DNA of 64,000 nucleotides, from the NCBI GenBank assembly GCA_002418205.1, contig DIDP01000017.1, positions 4,413 through 68,412 on the forward strand, given 5' to 3'. The notes below the pieces were generated by a model that searched no databases, had not been told where the DNA came from, and saw nothing but the letters and a program-made list of their open reading frames with translations. The translations under genes were made by a program, and so were the position numbers. Shown piece after piece: positions 33,136-41,618 of this stretch (the stretch's first letter is position 1; every line of letters begins with the position of its first letter). The stretch comes from Anaerolineales bacterium UBA5797. Lineage in GTDB: Bacteria > Chloroflexota > Anaerolineae > Anaerolineales > Villigracilaceae.

Positions 33136-34268
33136 TATTTTTTTCGAGTTGGTTCAATAAGCGACTCCCGGGCTTCAATCATTCCCCAACGTGAAGCGCC
33201 GAGGTATAGTATTTCCAGAATCAAGTCTTCATACCGTATGCCTTCCGCAGCGCTTTGCAGGCAGAGATCGCTGTAATTGGGAGTGAGCCCGGGCAGGGTA
33301 TTGATTTCCAAGAGACGGGGGTTTCCCTCGTCGTCGAGGCGAATATCAGTGCGGGAAACATCCAGCGCGTAGAGGAGTTGATGGGCACGCAGGGCAAAGT
33401 GTTTGAGCTTTTTATCGAGTTCCGGGTCGATATCTGCCGGGCAGACATAATCCGGCGCACCTTCCTCTCCCACTTCCTTGGATTTCGATGCCTGGCTGTA
33501 CACATTTGGGGTGACGGAACGCCTCATATCCAGTTCGAGGACCGGGAAACGGTGGAAGCCGTCCTTTTCGTACCATTCCGGGTGGCGGGAATATTTTTTG
33601 GAATCAGTTCGACCTAAGATTCCCACGGTAAATTCGCGCCCCGGCAGGAATGTTTCAACGAGGGCAGGTTGTTGATAGGTGTTTACGATATAGGCGATTC
33701 TTTCGCGCATTTCTTTTTCGTTCTTAACGATGGCCCTGGTGTCCACGCCCATGCCGGTCCCTTCGCGGGCGGGTTTGACAAAGAGGGGAAATTTCAATTC
33801 CGGGCGCAGTGGATCGTTTTCGGCGCTGAATTCCTGAAAGGGGGCGACGGGCAGGCGCCGGTCGCGCCAGATGCGTTTGGTCAGGGTTTTGTCGAGGGAG
33901 ATGCCATTGGTCAATACGCGCGAGCCGGTATATGGGATGCGAAGCATTTCCAGCAGTGCGGGGACCTGTGCTTCCCGTGCGTCGCCACCGAGACCTTCAG
34001 CGATATTAAAGCAGATATCCGGTTTTACCTCCTTGAGGGCATAGGGAAGGTCGGTGTCAGCCTGGATGAAGACCGTTTGATGGCCGTCAGTTTCGAGGGC
34101 GGAACGAATCGCATCCACGGTCTCGATGTGGTCAAAATCAGCAAAGGCATCAGGAGGAACCCCCTCGGGTTTGGGCTTGGATTCATCCTTGATATTTGCC
34201 AGAACAGCGATCTTCCAATATCTTTTCATACGGCGAGGCTGCGACGATTCTTCTCCGTGAAGCGACAT
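33135..34268 (-). CDS. D-alanine--D-alanine ligase-like ATP-grasp enzyme
   Basis: The start at 34268 follows AAAGGAGAGAAA, giving 377 residues. The ATP-grasp signatures are FPLFVKPAREGTGMGV and LLEINTLPGLTP, as in Ddl. An N-terminal substrate-binding region contains FNIAEGLGGDAREAQVPALLEML. D-Ala-D-Ala ligases make the dipeptide end of peptidoglycan precursors. The sequence is longer than typical Ddl and several DDL-like enzymes of this kind have other amino-acid substrates, so the exact reaction is uncertain. It stands alone with its own promoter. Confidence 0.75.
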   Translation of the reverse strand: MSLHGEESSQPRRMKRYWKIAVLANIKDESKPKPEGVPPDAFADFDHIETVDAIRSALETDGHQTVFIQADTDLPYALKEVKPDICFNIAEGLGGDAREAQVPALLEMLRIPYTGSRVLTNGISLDKTLTKRIWRDRRLPVAPFQEFSAENDPLRPELKFPLFVKPAREGTGMGVDTRAIVKNEKEMRERIAYIVNTYQQPALVETFLPGREFTVGILGRTDSKKYSRHPEWYEKDGFHRFPVLELDMRRSVTPNVYSQASKSKEVGEEGAPDYVCPADIDPELDKKLKHFALRAHQLLYALDVSRTDIRLDDEGNPRLLEINTLPGLTPNYSDLCLQSAAEGIRYEDLILEILYLGASRWGMIEARESLIEPTRKK

Positions 34269-34302
34269 TTTCTCTCTCCTTTTAGCGTTGGTTTTGTGAT
34301 TT

Positions 34303-34330
34303 AGTATATTACAACCTGTGTCTCTGGCAA
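34303..34330 (-). promoter_or_regulatory. sigma70-like promoter of the Ddl-like gene
   Basis: Read on the minus strand, TTGCCA (34330-34325) and TATACT (34308-34303) are 16 bases apart, about 35 bases before the ATG at 34268. Confidence 0.55.
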
Positions 34331-34443
34331 GGGTTATGAGGAACAAAGACAAAAGTAACTAGACAATGATGAGCCTTTCAGGTATCATTGGCCCGATTGT
34401 GCTCCTCCTCACGAAGGGCTCAATTGAAGAAATTACACCACAT

Positions 34444-34467
34444 ACCCGGATAAACCAATATCCGGGT
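34444..34467 (+). promoter_or_regulatory. hairpin in the leader of the F1-ATPase operon
   Basis: ACCCGGATA (34444-34452) and TATCCGGGT (34459-34467) form a perfect 9-bp stem with a 6-base loop, 36 bases before the atpA start codon. It is too far from a T run to be a clear terminator. It could influence mRNA stability or translation. Confidence 0.45.
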
Positions 34468-34503
34468 TATTGTACTAAACGACATTTTGGCGTGGAGGAA
34501 TTC

Positions 34504-36168
34504 ATGACAGACCTGATAAAGCAGATCACAAGTGATTTGCAAAAACAGATCGAGGGATTTGAGCCGGAACTCAATATCAGCGATATTGGTACTGTGCTTG
34601 AGGCGGGAGATGGGATTGCTCGTGTGCAGGGATTGGCGAACGTTCAGGCGCAGGAACTGGTCCAGTTTTCCAACGGGGTGATGGGAACAGCTTTCAACCT
34701 TGAAAAAGACAGTGTAGGCGTGATCGTAATGGGTGACTACGGCGGCATCGTGGAAGGAATGACGGTGCGGGCTACGGGTCGGATTGCTTCCGTTCCGGTT
34801 GGGGACGCCCTGATCGGACGCGTGGTGAATGCGCTCGGCGAACCCATCGATGGGAAGGGACCCATTGCAACAAAGGGTTTCCGCCCGATTGAACGCATTG
34901 CCCCGGGCGTGATCCAACGCCAGGATGTGGATACACCTGTTCAAACCGGCATCACTTCCATTGATGCGATGATCCCCGTGGGACGTGGTCAGCGTGAATT
35001 GATCATCGGCGACCGCCAGACGGGTAAGACAGCCATCGCAATCGACACGATCATCAATCAAAAAGGCAAGGATCTTATTTGTATCTATGTGGCGATCGGT
35101 CAGAAAAAGGCCGCCGTCGCGCGTACCGTGGGTATCCTCGAGCGGTACGGCGCAATGGAACATACGATCATTGTGGTTGCCTCGGCGGATGAATCTGCGG
35201 CACTCCAATATATTGCTCCCTATTCGGGTTGTGCCATCGGTGAAGAGTTCATGGAAACGGGACGCGATGCCCTCATCATCTATGATGATCTTTCCAAGCA
35301 TGCATGGGCATATCGTCAGGTTTCCTTGTTGCTGCGCCGCCCTCCTGGACGTGAGGCGTATCCCGGTGATGTGTTCTATCTGCACTCCCGCCTTTTGGAA
35401 CGCGCTGCACGCCTTGCAAACAAGTATGTCATTACAAAGAAGGATTTCAGCGGTGAAACAGCCTCTGCAAGTGATGCTGTAAACGACAGGGTCTATTCCG
35501 GTCCGACATCGAAGGATGATGCCGAGGAAGCCCGCAAGCATCTGGTTGACGCTGATAATCACAAGGTTGTAAAAGTGAGCGGGACCGGCGGCTCCTTAAC
35601 TGCTTTACCGATCATTGAAACATTGCTTGGCGACGTTTCAGCCTATGTGCCGACAAACGTGATCTCCATTACGGATGGTCAGATTTATCTGGAAACCAAT
35701 CTGTTCAATGCGGGTATCCGTCCTGCTGTGAACGTGGGTATCTCTGTATCCCGCGTGGGTGGGGATGCGCAGACTAAAGCCATGAAACAGGTTGCGGGTC
35801 GTTTGCGACTCGACATGGCAGCTTATCGTGAACTGGCTGCATTTGCCTTGATGGCTTCCGACCTTGATAAAGCCACGCAGCAGCAGCTCGGCCGCGGTCA
35901 GCGCATGCAGGAAATTCTCAAGCAGCCGCAATATCAACCGATGTCCTTGTCCGACCAGGTCATCTCCCTGTTTGCAGGGACGAACGGCTTTGCAGACAAT
36001 GTGCCGCTTGGCAAAATGTCGCAGTGGCAGGCTGATCTCGTCAAATTCATGGAAGCCTCCCATCCCGAAGTTGGAAGGGATATTGCAGAGAAAAAGGTGA
36101 TCACCGACAACAATCGCGAGAACCTGACGAAAGCGCTCGATGCGTTTACGCACGGATGGCAGGCATAA
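34504..36168 (+). CDS. atpA: F1-ATPase subunit alpha
   Basis: ATG 34504 with GGAGG upstream gives 554 residues; the longer frame back to 34366 has no ribosome site and unlikely sequence. The P-loop GDRQTGKTA and the family motifs SLLLRRPPGREAYPGDVFYLHSRLLERA and GGSLTALPIIET are present. Between the last two lies an extension of about 45 residues (about 312-360, KKDFSGETASASDAV...) compared with Bacillus-type alpha. The alpha subunit is the non-catalytic partner of beta in the F1 head. It is the first gene of the alpha-gamma-beta-epsilon unit; no delta or Fo gene precedes it. Confidence 0.95.
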   Translation: MTDLIKQITSDLQKQIEGFEPELNISDIGTVLEAGDGIARVQGLANVQAQELVQFSNGVMGTAFNLEKDSVGVIVMGDYGGIVEGMTVRATGRIASVPVGDALIGRVVNALGEPIDGKGPIATKGFRPIERIAPGVIQRQDVDTPVQTGITSIDAMIPVGRGQRELIIGDRQTGKTAIAIDTIINQKGKDLICIYVAIGQKKAAVARTVGILERYGAMEHTIIVVASADESAALQYIAPYSGCAIGEEFMETGRDALIIYDDLSKHAWAYRQVSLLLRRPPGREAYPGDVFYLHSRLLERAARLANKYVITKKDFSGETASASDAVNDRVYSGPTSKDDAEEARKHLVDADNHKVVKVSGTGGSLTALPIIETLLGDVSAYVPTNVISITDGQIYLETNLFNAGIRPAVNVGISVSRVGGDAQTKAMKQVAGRLRLDMAAYRELAAFALMASDLDKATQQQLGRGQRMQEILKQPQYQPMSLSDQVISLFAGTNGFADNVPLGKMSQWQADLVKFMEASHPEVGRDIAEKKVITDNNRENLTKALDAFTHGWQA

Positions 36169-36171
36169 TCC

Positions 36172-37062
36172 ATGGCATCCGCTCGTGAGATGCGGCTTCG
36201 CATCAAAAGTGTAAAGAACATCTCTCAGGTGACGCGCGCCCTGGAGGCTGTCAGCGCGGCGAAGGTTCGCAAGGCAATTCAGGCACTGACTGCGACGCGT
36301 TCCTATGCCACCAAAGCATGGCAGGTGCTTTCGCATATTACGGCTCAACCCGGACACATCAGCCTGCATCCGTTATTGACGGAGCGCACCGACCCCCAAA
36401 ATGCGCTCGTCATTGTTATGACCGCTGACCGCGGACTTGCGGGTGCATACAACACGAACGTCATTCGTTATGTCTTGAAGCGCTTCGACAAATATCATCT
36501 CCCGGTGAAATACATCACTGTGGGGCGCAAGGGACGTGATCTGCTCCTGCGCCTCCGTAAACCGGTATTGGCGGATTTTAGCAATCTACCATCCACCCCG
36601 AAATTTGGCGCGGTTTCCGCAATTGGACGCCTTGCTGTCGATGAATTTTTGAAGGGCGATGTGGATGAAGTCTATTTGGTCTACACAGACTTCGTGAGCA
36701 TGGCGCGGCAGGAGACCACCATGAAGAAATTGCTTCCCCTGGTGGTCGAAACGCGTGAAGGGCTTGTGGAGGATTTTGGCGAGCATCAAAAAGGACCTGC
36801 AGCCGCTTATGAATATGAACCCGATCAAACGGATATTCTGGATGAAATGATTCCCCGTTTCACCGCGTTGCAGGTATATCAGGCTGTGCTCGAATCACAA
36901 GCCAGTGAACATGCAGCCCGCATGATCGCGATGCGCAATGCAACAGATAACGCGAAGGAACTTGTCGGCGCGTTGCAGTTGGAATACAACAAGGTCCGCC
37001 AGCAGGCGATCACGAACGACATCTTGGACATTGTGGGCGGCGCAGAAGCGCTTGCCCAGTAA
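36172..37062 (+). CDS. atpG: F1-ATPase subunit gamma
   Basis: This 296-residue protein starts MASAREMRLRIKSVKNISQVTRALE and ends with the paired helix (residues about 245-290, SEHAARMIAMRNATDNAKEL), both typical. It is the rotating central shaft of F1. It follows atpA by 3 bases and lies 17 bases before atpD. Confidence 0.95.
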   Translation: MASAREMRLRIKSVKNISQVTRALEAVSAAKVRKAIQALTATRSYATKAWQVLSHITAQPGHISLHPLLTERTDPQNALVIVMTADRGLAGAYNTNVIRYVLKRFDKYHLPVKYITVGRKGRDLLLRLRKPVLADFSNLPSTPKFGAVSAIGRLAVDEFLKGDVDEVYLVYTDFVSMARQETTMKKLLPLVVETREGLVEDFGEHQKGPAAAYEYEPDQTDILDEMIPRFTALQVYQAVLESQASEHAARMIAMRNATDNAKELVGALQLEYNKVRQQAITNDILDIVGGAEALAQ

Positions 37063-37079
37063 AAATTCTGGAGGAAATC

Positions 37080-38483
37080 ATGGCAAAAGTTACCGGCCGT
37101 GTAGTACAAATACTTGGTGGTGTTGTGGATGTGGAATTCCCTGAGGGGGATGTGCCCGAGCTTTTCGAGGCGATTCAGGTTGAACGTCCCGGCAAAGCCC
37201 CGCTTGTTCTTGAAGTTCAAAAACATATTGGCAATAATTGGGTCCGTACAGTGGCGATGGATTCCACAGATGGCTTGCAGCGCGGCGTTCCGGCGGTTGC
37301 AACCGGCGCTCCGATCCTTGTCCCCGTGGGGACGTCCACATTGGGGCGCATCTTCAATGTGCTTGGCAAACCTGTGGATGAGAAGGGCGCGGTTGAAACG
37401 TCCATCCGTTATCCGATTCATCGTGGAGCGCCGCCGTTCGATGAGCAATCCACCCGCGTCGAGATCTTCGAAACCGGTGTGAAGGTGATCGACCTGATCG
37501 CTCCCTTTACCAAGGGCGGTAAGACGGGCATTTTCGGTGGCGCAGGCACAGGCAAGACCGTTATCATCATGGAATTGATCCGTTCGGTTGCCACGGAACA
37601 CGAAGGCAACTCGGTATTTGCCGGTGTGGGTGAGCGTACCCGTGAAGGTACCCAGCTTTATCGTGAAATGCTCGAGTCCGGCGTTATGAAAGACACCGTG
37701 ATGGTGTATGGTCAGATGAACGAGCCCTCCGGCGTTCGTTTGCGTGTGGCTTTGACCGCGCTTTCAATGGCTGAATATTTCCGCGATCAGGGCAAGGATG
37801 TATTGCTCTTCATCGATAACATCTTCCGTTTCTCGATGTCTGGTTCCGAGGTGTCCGCTTTGCTTGGACGCATGCCCTCGGCTGTGGGTTATCAACCCAC
37901 ATTGGCTACGGAAATGGGCGAACTTCAGGAACGTATTACATCCACTCGTACGGGTTCGATCACATCCATGCAGGCGGTGTATGTCCCTGCTGATGATTAT
38001 TCCGACCCCGCTCCCGTGGCCACCTTCACGCACCTGGATGCGACCATTGCCCTCGAACGTTCCATTGTGGAAAAAGGCATCTACCCGGCTGTGGATCCGC
38101 TCGGTTCGACCTCCCGAATTCTTGATCCCAACATCGTGGGTGAAGAACATTATCGGACAGCCCGCGAAGTACAGCGTGTATTACAGCGTTACAAGGATTT
38201 GCAGGATATCATTGCCATTCTCGGTATCGATGAACTGAGCGAAGACGACAAGTTGCTCGTTGCCCGCGCCCGCAAGATCGAACGCTTCTTCTCGCAGCCG
38301 TTCTTTGTTGCAGAACGCTTTACAGGCATTTCAGGCCGCTATGTTTCCCTGAACGATACCGTTCAGGGCTTCCGTGAGATTCTCGACGGCAAGTGCGACG
38401 ATCTTCCGGAGCAGGCGTTCATGATGGCGGGCACGATCGATGACGTCCGCGAAAAGGCGGACAAGATTGCGAAAGGCGCATAA
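37080..38483 (+). CDS. atpD: F1-ATPase subunit beta
   Basis: This 467-residue catalytic subunit has P-loop GGAGTGKTVIIMELI, the catalytic Glu in GVGERTREGTQLYREM, and the DELSEED-like loop DELSEDDKLL near residue 380. It is of normal length and intact. GGAGG precedes the ATG. Confidence 0.97.
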   Translation: MAKVTGRVVQILGGVVDVEFPEGDVPELFEAIQVERPGKAPLVLEVQKHIGNNWVRTVAMDSTDGLQRGVPAVATGAPILVPVGTSTLGRIFNVLGKPVDEKGAVETSIRYPIHRGAPPFDEQSTRVEIFETGVKVIDLIAPFTKGGKTGIFGGAGTGKTVIIMELIRSVATEHEGNSVFAGVGERTREGTQLYREMLESGVMKDTVMVYGQMNEPSGVRLRVALTALSMAEYFRDQGKDVLLFIDNIFRFSMSGSEVSALLGRMPSAVGYQPTLATEMGELQERITSTRTGSITSMQAVYVPADDYSDPAPVATFTHLDATIALERSIVEKGIYPAVDPLGSTSRILDPNIVGEEHYRTAREVQRVLQRYKDLQDIIAILGIDELSEDDKLLVARARKIERFFSQPFFVAERFTGISGRYVSLNDTVQGFREILDGKCDDLPEQAFMMAGTIDDVREKADKIAKGA

Positions 38484-38488
38484 CTGGC

Positions 38489-38938
38489 ATGACCATTCGA
38501 TGTGAAATCGTTTCGCAGGATCGCACGGTCTTTCAGGGTGATGTGGATTTTATCCTGCTGCCGGGCATGGCAGGTGAGATGGGGATTCTCCCTCACCATG
38601 CACCTGTATTGGCACTTCTGAAATATGGTGTCATCAAAATACGTAAGCAGGGCACCGAAAAATTATTCGCGGTTGCCGGCGGCATGGCTGAAGTTCAACC
38701 GGATATTGTGACCATCCTTGCCGATGCGGCTGAAAATATCGAAGAGATCGATGTGGTCCGCGCCCAGGCTGCCAAGAAACGTGCGGAAGATGCCCTGGCA
38801 AAAATTTCACCTGAAGAACAGCCGGATGCCTATTTGAATATGGAAGCTGCGCTTCGTCGTTCCAATTTACGTCTCGATGTGGTTCGCCGCTATCGCAAGA
38901 TACGTGATACCTACACCGAGCAGGATTCTTCGATGTAA
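38489..38938 (+). CDS. atpC: F1-ATPase subunit epsilon
   Basis: This 149-residue protein has the N-terminal beta-sandwich (MTIRCEIVSQDRTVFQGDVD, then LPGMAGEMGILPHHAPV) and a C-terminal helical pair (about 90-149), longer than in some species. It may regulate F1 by extending its helices into the head. It is the last F1 gene here; no Fo genes follow. Confidence 0.93.
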   Translation: MTIRCEIVSQDRTVFQGDVDFILLPGMAGEMGILPHHAPVLALLKYGVIKIRKQGTEKLFAVAGGMAEVQPDIVTILADAAENIEEIDVVRAQAAKKRAEDALAKISPEEQPDAYLNMEAALRRSNLRLDVVRRYRKIRDTYTEQDSSM

Positions 38939-38983
38939 TGTTTTTCTCCATTCGAGAAATATCAAAGTAGAATTGTAGGAATA

Positions 38984-39991
38984 GTGGCCGTATTTTCCAA
39001 AGATTTGGGCATTGATCTGGGAACCATGTTCACCCGTCTTGCCGACGGCACGCAGGTGTTGTTGGATGAACCCACCATCGTTGCCATCGAAGTGGACGAT
39101 CAGAAAATGGTCGCGGTCGGGCAGGAGGCGCGGGACATGTACGGGCGCGTCCCCGAAAGCATCGAAGTGGCGCGTCCACTGAAGAACGGGGTCATTGCCG
39201 ATTACGAGATCACCGAAACCCTTCTCTCCTATCTTCTCCAACGCGTCAGCGGTTCGATGCGCATCTTCCGTCCGCGCGTGATGATCTCGGTGCCTTACGG
39301 AGTGACCAGCGTGGAGCGACGCGCGGTCTACGAGGCAGTTTTGGAGGCGGGAAGCCGCGAAGCGTCCCTGATCCAGCAGCCTCTGGCGGCGGCTCTCGGC
39401 GTGGACCTGCCGATTAATTCTCCATCCGGAAACATGGTCATCACCCTCGGCGGCGGCTGCACGGAAGCCGCGGTCATGGCGATGTATGGCATCGTCTCGG
39501 CTGAGACCTTGCGCGCCGGCGGCATGGACCTCGATGAAGCCATCGTCAATTATGTGCGCAGGAAGTATGGGGTGGTGATCGGACAGGTGACGGCGGAACA
39601 GCTCAAGATGAAGATCGGAGCCGCCGTGCCGCAGGATACCGAGAACAGCATGGAGGTGCAGGGACAGGACCAGGTCACCGGTCTGCCGCGCCCGGTCACA
39701 CTGACGACGGGCGAGATCGTCGAAGCCCTGCAGGAACCGCTAAAACTGGTGATCGAAACGGGGCGCCGCGTCCTTGAGAAAACACCACCCGAACTTGTGG
39801 CAGATATCATCGACCGCGGTGTGGCGTTATGCGGCGGCGGCGCGCTGTTGCGCGGTGTGGATAAACTGCTGACCAAGTCGCTTGGCATCCCCGCTTATCT
39901 CGTGGATAACCCGCTGACCTGTGTGGTGGAGGGGGCGGTCAAAGCCCTGCCCATGTATAATATCTTGCGGCGCAATCTGCCGCAGGTGTAA
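38984..39991 (+). CDS. mreB: MreB/Mbl-family cell-shape actin homologue
   Basis: This 335-residue protein starts at GTG 38984 (TAGGAA upstream). It has actin-like phosphate-1 GIDLGTMFTRL and adenosine GGGALLRGVDKLL motifs. The usual phosphate-2 sequence D-x-G-G-G-T-T-E is changed to TLGGGCTE, replacing the first Asp by Thr. MreB polymers guide side-wall peptidoglycan synthesis. It is the only shape gene here; no mreC or mreD follows. Because of the altered motif it may be a divergent paralogue rather than the main MreB. Confidence 0.85.
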   Translation: MAVFSKDLGIDLGTMFTRLADGTQVLLDEPTIVAIEVDDQKMVAVGQEARDMYGRVPESIEVARPLKNGVIADYEITETLLSYLLQRVSGSMRIFRPRVMISVPYGVTSVERRAVYEAVLEAGSREASLIQQPLAAALGVDLPINSPSGNMVITLGGGCTEAAVMAMYGIVSAETLRAGGMDLDEAIVNYVRRKYGVVIGQVTAEQLKMKIGAAVPQDTENSMEVQGQDQVTGLPRPVTLTTGEIVEALQEPLKLVIETGRRVLEKTPPELVADIIDRGVALCGGGALLRGVDKLLTKSLGIPAYLVDNPLTCVVEGAVKALPMYNILRRNLPQV

Positions 39992-39998
39992 ATAAACG

Positions 39999-40030
39999 AA
40001 ACGGTCACGCAATTGCGTGACCGTTTTTCT
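39999..40030. terminator. bidirectional terminator
   Basis: AACGGTCACGCAA (40000-40012) and TTGCGTGACCGTT (40013-40025), followed by TTTCTTT, form a near loop-less strong hairpin between the convergent mreB and binding-protein genes. Confidence 0.85.
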
Positions 40031-40056
40031 TTCCGATGCTTTTTTTCATTTTTCAA

Positions 40057-41238
40057 TCACGGCCAGACGGTTTTGAATTCGCCGTTTTCCACCTGTAAAA
40101 CGTAAAACTGAGCATCGTTGAGTTCGCCATTTGCATCGAATGCAATTGGGATTCCCAGGAGATCAGACTGCCGGTTCATTTTTGCCAGTTCGTCACGCAC
40201 TGCCCTGGGGGTGGGATTGCCTGCCTCAATCGCACGCTGGATGGCTTCCAGCGCGGTCCTCGTGGCGGCGTAAACCAATGCCCCATCCATGCTGTATTCA
40301 CTCTGTTGATTCTGGAAATGCTGCAAAAATTTGGATGGGATTGCCGGTTCTCGTGATACAACGTATACACCCTCGGTATCCAGCAGGGTGCTGTTTGCGG
40401 CACCGTAATGAGCAACGATCAATGCCGCACCCTGCAAAGCCTTTGACAATTCCACAACCTGCTCAGGCGATCCGGAACCCATGAACACCACATCGGCTCC
40501 AGCCGCCTGGATTTCGGATGCCAGCATGCCCGCATCCATTGTATCTGGAGAGATTTCATTCCTGCCAACGATCGTCCCACCGCCTGCAGACACCGCCTGC
40601 TCAAAGGTGGTGTTCAGCATTTCGAAATATGGTCCGCTGGTTGAACGTTGGCTGAGTAGATAGATTTTTGATGCGTTCAGGACCTCCATAATAAACCTGC
40701 CTGCCGCGGAACCCTGTCCGTCGTCAGTAGGCGCAATACGGTACAGGTTTTGATACCCTTGTTGTGTAAGTTGGGCATTTCCGCTGGTTGTAATTACCGG
40801 CAGGCCGGCTGCGTCAAGGATCACGTTACCGGTAATGGCTTCGCCTGCCAGCCCGAGACCAACGACAGCGAGCACATCACGGTTGCTTGCCAGTTCGTTG
40901 GCTCCGGTCGAGACGGTTGCAGGGGAGCCTCCCGTATCGACTTCAACCAGCGTCACTTTCACGCTGCTTGACGCATTGAAATCTTCGACCGCCATCCTCG
41001 CCCATTTCAGCGCTTCTTGTCCTGTGTCCGTTTCCAGCGCTTCAAAGATTGCAATGGATTTCCCCGAGTCGCTTTGCTGGGAAATTGTTGTTGGATCAGG
41101 TATGGCAGATTCGGGTTGAGAAGTTGGGAGCGGGGAATTTTGTTCAGTTTGTTGGGCATCCGTTGTCGGAGCAGACTGACACGCTGTCAGGATAAGAATC
41201 ACCAATAGAATTAGATTCAGCCACGAATTTTTTCGCAT
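40057..41238 (-). CDS. ABC-type substrate-binding lipoprotein (branched-chain amino acid type)
   Basis: This 393-residue protein has a lipobox (ILILTACQ), a Gln/Ser/Pro linker and a Peripla_BP_6 fold (IAIFEALETDTGQEALKW; GLAGEAITGNVILDAAGLPVITTSGN), as in Leu/Ile/Val-binding LivJ and amide-binding proteins. No permease or ATPase gene is next to it, so it may serve a distant transporter or act as a sensor. AAGGAGGAACC precedes the ATG. Confidence 0.85.
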   Translation of the reverse strand: MRKNSWLNLILLVILILTACQSAPTTDAQQTEQNSPLPTSQPESAIPDPTTISQQSDSGKSIAIFEALETDTGQEALKWARMAVEDFNASSSVKVTLVEVDTGGSPATVSTGANELASNRDVLAVVGLGLAGEAITGNVILDAAGLPVITTSGNAQLTQQGYQNLYRIAPTDDGQGSAAGRFIMEVLNASKIYLLSQRSTSGPYFEMLNTTFEQAVSAGGGTIVGRNEISPDTMDAGMLASEIQAAGADVVFMGSGSPEQVVELSKALQGAALIVAHYGAANSTLLDTEGVYVVSREPAIPSKFLQHFQNQQSEYSMDGALVYAATRTALEAIQRAIEAGNPTPRAVRDELAKMNRQSDLLGIPIAFDANGELNDAQFYVLQVENGEFKTVWP

Positions 41239-41353
41239 ATGGTTCCTCCTTGGTTAATGGATTGTTTCCAAATATGGGGTGGTCGTAGCCTGCTGTTTTT
41301 TTATCCCCATGAATGGCACCTGCTTGCTGATAAATGGAAAATGAGACAGTAGT

Positions 41354-41383
41354 TTAATGAACGAAGTGGTGTAATATCATCAT
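41354..41383 (-). other. 9-codon leader reading frame with consensus ribosome site
   Basis: On the minus strand, AAGGAGG lies 4 bases before ATG ATG and a frame of 9 codons (MMILHHFVH) ends at TAA 41354-41356, about 115 bases upstream of the binding-protein ATG. The gap 41239-41618 shows nothing else coding. It may be a leader peptide. Confidence 0.3.
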
Positions 41384-41618
41384 GTACCTCCTTGCATGTT
41401 ATCCACCCTCAACATGGCTTTGCCGTGTCGCCGCTACAGTGAGCGTGGATTCTTTTTTTACGCCTCGTTTAGGGCTCGCAAAAAATTATAAATGAGTTTT
41501 TTGGATAAAGTCAACCGTAATACTACGATTTAAATTACCATCCCAACCAAATAATGAGGATGAAAAAAAACAGGCTCCAGGAAATTATCCTGAAGCCCGA
41601 TGTCTAACTTTCCGCTCC

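Noticed and set aside
34366..34503. N-terminal extension of F1 alpha
   Set aside because: It has no ribosome site and an unlikely sequence that includes the leader hairpin; the ATG at 34504 with GGAGG fits the family start.
34420..35562. Long minus-strand open frame opposite atpA
   Set aside because: It is a 380-codon mirror of a strongly coding gene and has no recognisable protein features or ribosome site.
34504..38938. N-ATPase (Na+-translocating alternative F-ATPase) cluster
   Set aside because: N-ATPase clusters start with beta and epsilon and include Fo genes; here the order is alpha-gamma-beta-epsilon without Fo.
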